Both the position numbers and the translations under genes were made by a program. A stretch of 5,196 nt of DNA, taken from NCBI GenBank assembly GCA_003164825.1, contig PLUH01000226.1, positions 1-5,196 on the forward strand, read 5' to 3'. Positions 1 to 4,848 of this stretch are shown in pieces. The notes beneath the pieces were generated by a model. That model saw nothing but the letters and a program-made list of their open reading frames with translations, searched no databases and was not told the origin of the DNA. The stretch comes from Hyphomicrobiales bacterium (GTDB lineage Bacteria; Pseudomonadota; Alphaproteobacteria; Rhizobiales; Beijerinckiaceae). Position 1 is the stretch's first letter. Every line of letters starts with the position of its first letter.

Positions 1-625
1 GGCATTTCGCGCCCTTGGTGATCTCGTCCACCCGCTTGGCGAAATCTTCATCGCGGTAGAGGATCGTGTGTTTCGCGCCCGCTTTCTTGGCGAGCGCGGC
101 CTTTTCCGCCGAACCGACGCAGCCGATGACCGTCGCGCCCAGCGCCTTGCCCCATTGGCAGAGGATGAGCCCGACGCCACCGGCTGCGGCGTGGACCAGG
201 ATCGTGTCGCCCTCTTTCACCCGATAGGTCTGGCGCAAGAGATATTGCGAAGTGAGGCCCTTGAGCATCATTCCGGCCGCGGTCTCGTAGGAGATCGCGC
301 GCGGCAGCTTGAACAGAAACCGGGCTTCGATGTTTCGCTCCTCGGCGTAGGCGCCCGCCGAGCCGCTATAGGCGACCCGGTCGCCGGGCTTGAACCCCTC
401 GACCGACGGTCCGACCTCGACCACCTCGCCTGCGCCCTCCGACCCCGGCGTGTACGGGATCGTCGCCGGCGGATAGAAACCGGTGCGGTGATAGATGTCG
501 ATGAAGTTGATCCCGATCGCGTGCTGGCGCAGCCTGACCTCGCCTTTGCCCGGCGGCGCCAGTTCGACTTCCTCAAGGCGCATGACTTCCGGACCGCCTG
601 GTTGATGGATGCGTATAGCGCGCAT
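1..625 (-). CDS. NADPH:quinone oxidoreductase, zinc-independent MDR family (C-terminus cut by window edge)
   Basis: Translating the minus strand from the ATG at 623-625 gives 208 residues with no stop, so the gene continues past base 1. Family members are usually about 320-325 residues, so roughly two thirds is present. Visible marks are the GINFIDIYHRTGFYPP segment (residues 38-53), the PGSEGAGEV loop (60-68), and the cofactor-binding AAAGGVG motif (146-152) followed by a Rossmann strand with ATVIGCVGS. The cysteine and glutamate zinc ligands of alcohol dehydrogenases are absent, as expected for the quinone reductase (QOR/crystallin) branch. These cytosolic enzymes reduce quinones with NADPH, usually one electron at a time. 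A good Shine-Dalgarno (AGAGGA, 630-635 on the minus strand, about 4 nt from the ATG) fixes the start. The gene is divergent from the tRNA-Glu gene. The family call is secure; the physiological substrate is not known. Confidence 0.95.
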   Translation of the reverse strand, partial: MRAIRIHQPGGPEVMRLEEVELAPPGKGEVRLRQHAIGINFIDIYHRTGFYPPATIPYTPGSEGAGEVVEVGPSVEGFKPGDRVAYSGSAGAYAEERNIEARFLFKLPRAISYETAAGMMLKGLTSQYLLRQTYRVKEGDTILVHAAAGGVGLILCQWGKALGATVIGCVGSAEKAALAKKAGAKHTILYRDEDFAKRVDEITKGAKC

Positions 626-664
626 TGTTTCCTCTGATCGTTGATTGCTGCGCCGGTGTCAGGC

Positions 665-693
665 TTGCCAGCGCCAAGCCCCGACCTTATAGC
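665..693 (+). promoter_or_regulatory. Probable sigma70-type promoter of the tRNA-Glu gene
   Basis: TTGCCA at 665-670 matches the -35 consensus at five of six positions. After a 17-base spacer, TATAGC at 688-693 matches the -10 consensus at four of six. Transcription would begin near 700, giving a leader of about 34 nt before the mature tRNA at 734. The TTATAG core also reads CTATAA on the minus strand, so a weak divergent promoter for the quinone reductase gene could overlap, although I see no good -35 for it. This is a motif match by eye only. Confidence 0.5.
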
Positions 694-733
694 ATCGCGC
701 CGATCCGGCAGAACCGGAATCTGAGATAAGCCC

Positions 734-809
734 GCGCCCATCGTCTAGCGGTCCAGGACGCCGCCCTTTCACGGCGGAAACGCGGGTTCGATCCCCGCTG
801 GGCGCGCCA
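734..809 (+). tRNA. tRNA-Glu, anticodon UUC
   Basis: A full 76-nt cloverleaf can be folded. The acceptor stem pairs 734-740 (GCGCCCA) with 799-805 (TGGGCGC), all seven pairs Watson-Crick. The D stem pairs GTC 743-745 with GAC 757-759. The anticodon stem pairs CCGCC 761-765 with GGCGG 773-777 around the loop CTTTCAC, whose middle bases TTC (768-770) are the glutamate anticodon. The T stem pairs GCGGG 782-786 with CCCGC 794-798 around TTCGATC. The discriminator base is G806, and CCA is encoded at 807-809. No second tRNA and no clear terminator follow directly. Confidence 0.98.
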
Positions 810-915
810 AGAAAAACAACAACTTAGATGGAAATGTCCGCCGGCTCTCGACTCCACTGCAAGCGAGTGCTTCGACACCGACGCTGAGGCAATCTTTGGC
901 GCAAAGGCAACCCCA

Positions 916-1260
916 ATGCTTCGAGTCACAGCGCTGCTATCGGTCGCTATCGCAATGCAAACCGCCGCGATAGCGGAAGACGCCAAGCCAGACACCGTCG
1001 AGGTCCATGGCAAGGCGCTTCAGCTCAGTTGCGCCGAGTGGAAGCGCAATCAGGACGGATCGTGGACGAGCATTGGAGCGCTTCTGGTCGGGACAGACAC
1101 CTTGAAGAACGTAACCTTGCGTGACGCAAAGGAAACCAAAGTCTTAGACGCGAAGTGTCAAAACCCGTCGAGCCCATCCGCTACCCCGTCGCAAAGCAGC
1201 GATACAACACGGCATACGAGGCATAAGTATCACCCTGCGGATCCTGCCCAGGGCACGTAA
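916..1260 (+). CDS. Small exported protein of unknown function, two cysteines
   Basis: The product has 114 residues. The N-terminus is a typical Sec signal peptide: Arg at position 3, a hydrophobic stretch of about residues 4-18, and an AIA-ED cleavage site after residue 20, so the mature protein is probably periplasmic. The mature part holds exactly two cysteines, C39 in an LSCAEWKRNQDGSW segment and C81 in LDAKC, which could form a disulfide. The last 30 or so residues are rich in Ser, Thr, His and Pro and look disordered. AAGG at 904-907 stands eight bases before the ATG and supports the start. Small exported proteins with a comparable Cys-Ala-Glu-Trp plus second-Cys pattern occur, as far as I recall, in rhizobial relatives, but I cannot name a family or function. 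It begins 106 bases after the tRNA and has no obvious partner gene. Confidence 0.7.
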   Translation: MLRVTALLSVAIAMQTAAIAEDAKPDTVEVHGKALQLSCAEWKRNQDGSWTSIGALLVGTDTLKNVTLRDAKETKVLDAKCQNPSSPSATPSQSSDTTRHTRHKYHPADPAQGT

Positions 1261-1412
1261 AGGCCCCGCGCGGGGTGCGTCGACATCGATTCTGCGACGA
1301 GGCGGCCGTCGAGATAGACTGACGTCCGAGCGTGACGCTCTACGAGCCGACCCAACCCCGCCCGCGCCGCCCTCGATCTCGCGCAGCCTCGAGCGGCGGC
1401 AGGCCCGAACAT
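1230..1412 (-). CDS. Doubtful 60-residue ORF, possible gene fragment
   Basis: This frame opens at an ATG at 1410-1412 and stops at 1230-1232, overlapping the tail of the convergent exported-protein gene by 31 bases. No Shine-Dalgarno precedes it. The first half is Arg/Ala rich and looks like noise. The second half contains the segment TSVYLDGRLVAES, which resembles real protein. Short strands of the type VYLDGRxVA occur near the C-termini of some phage tail proteins, so a decayed remnant is conceivable, but this rests on memory of a loose pattern. It lies just downstream of the 1436-1915 gene on the same strand. It may equally be chance open frame in GC-rich DNA. Confidence 0.15.
   Translation of the reverse strand: MFGPAAARGCARSRAARAGLGRLVERHARTSVYLDGRLVAESMSTHPARGLYVPWAGSAG
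1264..1275. repeat. Perfect 12-bp palindrome just after the exported-protein gene
   Basis: CCCCGCGCGGGG begins three bases after the TAA at 1258-1260. It could form a four-pair stem with a four-base loop at the RNA end of the upstream gene, but no T-run follows, so it is at most a weak termination or RNA-stabilising element. Short GC palindromes are also common by chance in DNA of this composition. Confidence 0.25.
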
Positions 1413-1435
1413 GATCGCGCGTTTCGCCGATCGTT

Positions 1436-1915
1436 CTACCTTCGTTTGGCTTTCTCGCGCGCAAAGACTTCGCGGCCTTCGCGATCCAGGATGCGCAATC
1501 CGATCGTCTGAGGCGGCCACTCGGTATTCGCGGCGGCGACGATTGCGGCGGACGCGTCAGCCGCCTGAATGTGTTTCTCCGTCAAATTCGGTGGGTCACA
1601 ATCATGCGTCCCGCAAACAAATTGGATCCGGAATTCCTGCGGCCGGTCAGAAGCGATCCACGTCGGCTCGGCGACTGAACCAAATTCCAGGAGCGTCTGG
1701 TCGGTCGGGGCTTCGAGCGCGGCGCGCTTGGGAGTCCGACGGGCGACGACCGATACAACGCGTCCCCACTCTCGCGCCGTTCCGGCGCTATTGGCCTCTC
1801 GTTCCCGTCGGCGCGCTTCCGCTTCAGCCTCGACGCCAAACTCACTGATCAGCATGCCTGCCACGGCGTGTATCCGCTGAATCCGCTCGAGTTGCCAGAG
1901 CAACCATGCAAGCAT
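1436..1915 (-). CDS. Hypothetical protein, 159 residues
   Basis: I do not recognise a named family. From the ATG at 1913-1915 the product begins MLAWLLWQLERIQRIHAVAG, a probable amphipathic helix, followed by a charged Glu/Arg helix (about residues 28-42, EAEAEARRRERE). A segment EWGRVVSVVARRTPKR (about 49-64) follows, then a low-conservation linker. The C-terminal domain (about 95-159) starts FRIQFVCGTHDC and ends WPPQTIGLRILDREGREVF before a basic tail. That last motif resembles the ends of many small rhizobial hypothetical proteins. No signal peptide is evident, so it is probably cytosolic. The frame also opens 28 codons earlier at a TTG (1999), but the strong Shine-Dalgarno directly before the ATG favours the shorter form. 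Coding is supported by the ordered domain-like composition, not by a recognised homologue. Confidence 0.68.
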   Translation of the reverse strand: MLAWLLWQLERIQRIHAVAGMLISEFGVEAEAEARRREREANSAGTAREWGRVVSVVARRTPKRAALEAPTDQTLLEFGSVAEPTWIASDRPQEFRIQFVCGTHDCDPPNLTEKHIQAADASAAIVAAANTEWPPQTIGLRILDREGREVFAREKAKRR

Positions 1916-1920
1916 GCGCG

Positions 1921-1926
1921 CCTCCC
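1921..1926 (-). promoter_or_regulatory. Shine-Dalgarno that decides the start of the 1436-1915 gene
   Basis: Read on the minus strand, 1921-1926 is GGGAGG, within a longer GAGGGAGG run, and it stands five bases before the ATG at 1913-1915. The competing upstream TTG at 1999 has no comparable site, so translation most likely begins at the ATG. Confidence 0.7.
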
Positions 1927-2339
1927 TCGTCTCGACGCCGGAGCCGTCCGTTCGTGCTCGTGTCGCGGCGGCAAATGCGCTTTTGGCCAGACCGACCAAA
2001 ATCTCGCCGCGTCACATTCGTCCCTTACGACGCCCTTGGAGGCCGCCACGGCTGACCGCCAAGCCCGTCCGGGCCAAATCACGCCCTGTCGACAGCGCAT
2101 CCATTCCCCAACGGAACGTTCAATATTCGGCCAAGCCCGTTGCCAGAAAATTAACGCCCGTCAAAGCCAAGGCATGTATCCTTCTGCGGCGCGCTGAAGC
2201 CGTTGGCTCGGCGGACAAATTCCTGCAATCATGTAAGCGAAACGCCAAGCAACCATACATGGACAAGCCAGGAGCCATTCTTCTCGCCGTGCGCGACGAA
2301 GCCGAGTGGTCTGGCTGGCCGGCGCCAGCGGCCGTCCTG

Positions 2340-2363
2340 AAGGCGCCGTCGCGGCGGCGCCTT
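2340..2363 (-). terminator. Strong GC hairpin just after the CMD-family gene, likely terminator
   Basis: AAGGCGCCG at 2340-2348 pairs perfectly with CGGCGCCTT at 2355-2363 around the six-base loop TCGCGG (+ strand). The stem begins four bases beyond the stop codon (2368-2370) of the minus-strand gene, the usual place for a transcription terminator. The stem ends in A/T pairs, but only two T residues follow the stem in the minus-strand transcript, so it is not a textbook intrinsic terminator. It might instead protect the RNA 3' end or work with Rho. Confidence 0.55.
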
Positions 2364-2367
2364 TGGG

Positions 2368-2934
2368 CTATTCTCGCTCTGGAACCGGCACGTTGAACCC
2401 GTTCAGCGTCGTCGACACCATGGCGTAAAGACCGACGAGATAGATCATCTCGTTGGTCCCGTGCTGACCAAAGGTTTCGACGGCGCGCCGGTAAATCGGC
2501 TCCGGCAATGTGCCGCCGCGGACGAGCTTATAGGCGAGATCGAAGGCGACGGTTTCCTCGGCCGTCAGATCGTCCGGCTTCAGGTCCGCCACCAGCGACG
2601 CCAGCCGCTCCGGCTTCATGCCTTCGCGCTCGGCGACGGCGATATGGGCGTAGATCTCGTAAGCCGCGTCGAACCGTGCGCCGACCACCAGGATGACGAT
2701 CTGGCGCACGTTATCGGGAAGGATCGCGTTCGCGGTCATCGCCAGGGTCAAATCCCAGATCGCCTTGCCGATCCCCGGCTCGTGCAGCCATGGATTCCAC
2801 GGGCCCATCAAGGCGCCGTTCTCGCTGAGGACCTTGAAGGCGTTGAAGTTGCTGGTGATGCCCTTGCGCATGTCGTCGTAGAGCGATTTCTGCTGCGGCG
2901 TGAGGTCCGCGGGGGCGATCAGGGGTAAGCGCAT
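2368..2934 (-). CDS. Carboxymuconolactone decarboxylase (CMD/AhpD-fold) family protein, cysteine-free
   Basis: From the ATG at 2932-2934 the product has 188 residues. It shows the all-helical AhpD-like pattern: an N-terminal APADLTPQQKSLYDDM segment, a GALMGPWNPWLHEPGIGKAIW segment (split here as GALMGPWNPW and LHEPGIGKAIW, about 40-60), the core helix around VRQIVILVVGARFDAAYEIYAH (VRQIVILVVG 76-85; AAYEIYAH 90-97), and a C-terminal GTNEMIYLVGLYAMVSTTLN-like helix. The proton-relay type Glu and His of the family are present (E93, H97), but there is no cysteine anywhere, so the AhpD-type CxxC peroxidase chemistry is excluded. Relatives include lactone decarboxylases and many uncharacterised proteins; the substrate here is unknown. 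A GGAGGA site six bases upstream sets the start at ATG; the in-frame TTG at 2940 abuts that site and cannot be used. It is divergent from the flavoprotein operon and may share its regulation. Confidence 0.92.
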   Translation of the reverse strand: MRLPLIAPADLTPQQKSLYDDMRKGITSNFNAFKVLSENGALMGPWNPWLHEPGIGKAIWDLTLAMTANAILPDNVRQIVILVVGARFDAAYEIYAHIAVAEREGMKPERLASLVADLKPDDLTAEETVAFDLAYKLVRGGTLPEPIYRRAVETFGQHGTNEMIYLVGLYAMVSTTLNGFNVPVPERE

Positions 2935-2940
2935 ACGCAA

Positions 2941-2946
2941 TCCTCC
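2941..2946 (-). promoter_or_regulatory. Shine-Dalgarno that decides the start of the CMD-family gene
   Basis: The minus strand reads GGAGGA here, six bases before the ATG at 2932-2934. The alternative TTG start (2938-2940) would have no spacer at all, so the protein begins MRLPLIAP. Confidence 0.85.
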
Positions 2947-2964
2947 AGTTCAAGCATTGGCGAC

Positions 2965-2992
2965 TCGATACATTTTCACCTTGAAATGACAA
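2965..2992 (-). promoter_or_regulatory. Possible promoter of the CMD-family gene
   Basis: On the minus strand TTGTCA (2987-2992) matches the -35 consensus at five of six positions, and after 16 bases TATCGA (2965-2970) is a poor -10 that keeps only the TAT. Transcription would start near 2957, giving a short leader of about 23 nt that includes the Shine-Dalgarno. The spacer contains a 13-bp palindrome listed separately. The weak -10 could mean an activator is needed or that this is a chance match. Confidence 0.3.
2974..2986. promoter_or_regulatory. Candidate operator, perfect 5-3-5 palindrome
   Basis: The + strand reads TTTCACCTTGAAA, that is TTTCA, three bases, then TGAAA. It lies in the divergent spacer between the CMD-family gene and the flavoprotein operon and falls within the -35/-10 spacer of the possible minus-strand promoter, where a bound repressor would block polymerase. 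Partial half-sites of the CTTGAA type also occur nearby (TTCAAG 2949-2954; TTCA 2993-2996). No regulator gene is in the window, so the binding protein cannot be named. Confidence 0.35.
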
Positions 2993-3061
2993 TTCAGCCA
3001 GCTTGCGGAAAACCTCGGCGCCGAACCGATCCTCTTCCTCACCCCGTGCGGCCCGCACCCA

Positions 3062-3070
3062 TGGTATAAG
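3062..3070 (+). promoter_or_regulatory. Extended -10 promoter element for the flavoprotein operon
   Basis: TGG directly precedes TATAAG (3065-3070), matching the extended -10 form TGn-TATAAT with one mismatch. No convincing -35 lies 16-18 bases upstream, which an extended -10 can tolerate. Transcription would begin near 3077, downstream of the ATG at 3071, giving a leader of about 75 nt to the ATG at 3152. The element therefore bears on start choice for the next gene. Confidence 0.42.
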
Positions 3071-3151
3071 ATGGAGTCCGCCGAGTGGGAGGCGACAGCG
3101 GATCGCGCGGCGACGCGATTTCTGCGGAATTTCAACCTCAAGAGCGAATGC

Positions 3152-4828
3152 ATGGCCGCTTTGGTCTACCCCGTCCACGGACCTCGCCACCAGGAGACAT
3201 TTCCGGAGCTCAAGCCGCAGGAAATCGACCGGCTGCGTCGCTTCGGCGCCTTACGCAAATTTTCGGACGGGGAGAAGCTGTACGAAGCGGGAAAAGTCGC
3301 GCCCGGCATGTTTGTCGTGCTCAAGGGCCTCGTCTCGGTGACCCAGCGCGACGGACTGGGCCACGTCGCTCCGGTCGTCGAAGAGGGCGTGGGCCACTTC
3401 CTGGCCGAGGTCGGCCAGCTCTCCAGCCGCGCGGCGCTGGTGGACGCGACCGCCGAGGGCGACGTCGAGACCCTGTTGATCCCCACTGACGGACTCCGGT
3501 CGCTCCTGGTCGCCGAAGCCGATCTCGGCGAACGCATCATGCGCGCGCTCATCCTTCGGCGGATGGCTCTCCTCCAAGGGGCCGTGGGCGTTATCCTGAT
3601 CGGGCCGCCGGCGTCGGCGGATGTGATCCGGCTCGAGGGCTTCCTGGCCAGGAACGGCTATCCCCAGCATTTGCTCGATCCCGCGACAGACCCCGAAGCG
3701 CGAGAGGTGATCGGCCGCTACGCCGATATCGCCGGCGGCTTGCCGTTGGTCGTTTGCCCCGACGGAACGGTGCTTGCCAACCCGTCGGAGCGCGCGCTCG
3801 CCCGCCAGATCGGCATGACGGCCGCTTCGCGGGCCAACTTCGTCTATGACGTGGCGGTGGTCGGCGCTGGCCCTGCGGGCCTGTCGACCGCGGTTTACGG
3901 GTCTTCAGAGGGTCTGTCGGTCGCGGTTCTCGACGCCCGCGCCTACGGCGGGCAAGCGGGGGCCAGCGCCCGGATCGAGAACTACTTCGGCTTTCCGACC
4001 GGAATCACCGGCCAGGCGCTGACCGCGCGCGCTTTCATTCAGGCGCAGAAATTCGGCGCCGACGTCATGATCCCGGTCGCCGTGAAGACGCTCGATTGCT
4101 CGCGCGCGAATGGGGCGTTCGTCGTCGAACTGGAGGACGGCGATCGCATTCAGGCCCGGACGGTCGTGGTCGCGAGCGGCGCCCGATATCGCCATCCGCT
4201 CATCGCCGACATCGCCCGCTTCGAGGGCCGCGGGGTCTGGTACTGGGCGTCGCAGATCGAGGCGCGGCTTTGCGCTGGCGAAGAGGTCGTTCTGGTTGGC
4301 GGCGGCAATTCGGCCGGCCAGGGCGCGGTGTTTCTCTCTGCTCACGCCGCCAGAGTGCGGATGATGGTCCGAGGGCCAAGCCTGGCCGAAAGCATGTCGC
4401 AATACCTGATCGATCGCATCGCCGCCACTTCGAACATCGAGCTGATGACCGAGACCGAGATCGTCGCCCTCGACGGCCCCGCCGGCGCCGGCCTCGAGAA
4501 GGTTCGCTGGCGCGACCGGCGCGCCGGCCGGGAGTCCGAGGCGCCGATCCGCAACGTCTTTCTGTTCGTCGGCGCGGATCCGGCGACCGAATGGCTGAAA
4601 GGTTGCGGCGTGGCGCTGGATAAGGCAGGCTTCGTGATGACCGGGACGCCTCGGAACGACGGCGGCCGCGCGCCATCGGCGCTCGAATCCTCCATTCCCG
4701 GCGTGTTTGCGGTGGGCGACGTACGGTCAGGTTCGGTGAAGCGGGTCGGCGGGGCGATCGGCGAAGGCGCGCAGGTTGTGGCGGCGATCCACAATTTCCT
4801 CGCCCACTCTCCAGGTCCCCACCTCTAA
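3152..4828 (+). CDS. FAD-dependent oxidoreductase: cNMP-binding-like domain fused to a thioredoxin-reductase-like module
   Basis: The product has 558 residues from the ATG at 3152. Residues about 15-130 form a cyclic-nucleotide-binding-like beta barrel (APGMFVVLKGLVSVTQRDG, then FLAEVGQLSSRAAL with E86 and R93 where the phosphate cassette would be). Residues about 145-223 look like a thioredoxin/glutaredoxin fold (VGVILIGPP...GGLPLVVCPDGTVL) without CxxC. Residues about 232-550 are the reductase module: FAD site VVGAGPAG (about 236-243), GGQAG (266-270), NAD(P)H site LVGGGNSAGQ (381-390), and the second FAD motif FAVGDVRSG (519-527). Thioredoxin reductases carry CxxC after the central strand; here GVWYWAS (361-367) stands there, so dithiol reduction is not expected. 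The frame is open to an ATG at 3071, but the -10 element at 3065-3070, the AAGAG site before 3152 and the family-like beginning ALVYPVHGPRHQETFP favour 3152. It is cytosolic, and it is the first gene of an operon with the zinc-finger gene. The biological substrate is unknown. Confidence 0.95.
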   Translation: MAALVYPVHGPRHQETFPELKPQEIDRLRRFGALRKFSDGEKLYEAGKVAPGMFVVLKGLVSVTQRDGLGHVAPVVEEGVGHFLAEVGQLSSRAALVDATAEGDVETLLIPTDGLRSLLVAEADLGERIMRALILRRMALLQGAVGVILIGPPASADVIRLEGFLARNGYPQHLLDPATDPEAREVIGRYADIAGGLPLVVCPDGTVLANPSERALARQIGMTAASRANFVYDVAVVGAGPAGLSTAVYGSSEGLSVAVLDARAYGGQAGASARIENYFGFPTGITGQALTARAFIQAQKFGADVMIPVAVKTLDCSRANGAFVVELEDGDRIQARTVVVASGARYRHPLIADIARFEGRGVWYWASQIEARLCAGEEVVLVGGGNSAGQGAVFLSAHAARVRMMVRGPSLAESMSQYLIDRIAATSNIELMTETEIVALDGPAGAGLEKVRWRDRRAGRESEAPIRNVFLFVGADPATEWLKGCGVALDKAGFVMTGTPRNDGGRAPSALESSIPGVFAVGDVRSGSVKRVGGAIGEGAQVVAAIHNFLAHSPGPHL

Positions 4829-4848
4829 CGCAATTGGGCGAGCCAACG

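Larger units (their letters stand above)
1916..2367. other. About 450 bases without a supported gene
   Basis: This stretch lies upstream of the 1436-1915 gene and downstream of the carboxymuconolactone decarboxylase-family gene. Several frames are open but none convinces. The longest runs on the + strand from an ATG at 1914 to 2396; it is Lys/Arg/Pro rich, has weaker third-position G/C preference than the clear genes, and overlaps the next gene's 3' end. On the minus strand stops interrupt all frames between 2014 and 2190. Base composition is locally less GC-rich (for example around 2101-2280) than the flanking genes, which fits non-coding or decayed sequence. The promoter of the 1436-1915 gene should lie here, but I find no good -35/-10 pair. 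The hairpin at 2340-2363 is listed separately. Confidence 0.6.

Noticed and set aside
68..637. A 189-codon open frame on the + strand
   Set aside because: It lies antisense to the clear quinone oxidoreductase, has an Arg/Asp-rich unnatural composition and no recognisable motif; it is a GC-rich shadow frame.
842..875. Possible terminator after the tRNA (CACT...AGTG around 854-868)
   Set aside because: The arms are only four bases long and no T-run follows, so it does not stand out from background.
1624..1645. BamHI, EcoRI and EagI sites packed within 22 bases, resembling a cloning linker or vector junction
   Set aside because: On the minus strand these bases read in frame as DRPQEFRIQF within the 1436-1915 gene, in a segment that fits the rest of the protein. 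Six-base palindromes like these cluster by chance, and no vector sequence flanks them.
1411..1880. Plus-strand open frames of 103-145 codons
   Set aside because: They are antisense to the 1436-1915 gene, are rich in Arg and Ser, and lack ribosome sites. The minus-strand frame has a strong Shine-Dalgarno and ordered composition.
1849..2100. An 83-codon minus-strand frame starting at 2100
   Set aside because: Its Trp/Cys/Arg-rich, motif-free translation overlaps the start of the better supported 1436-1915 gene in another frame.
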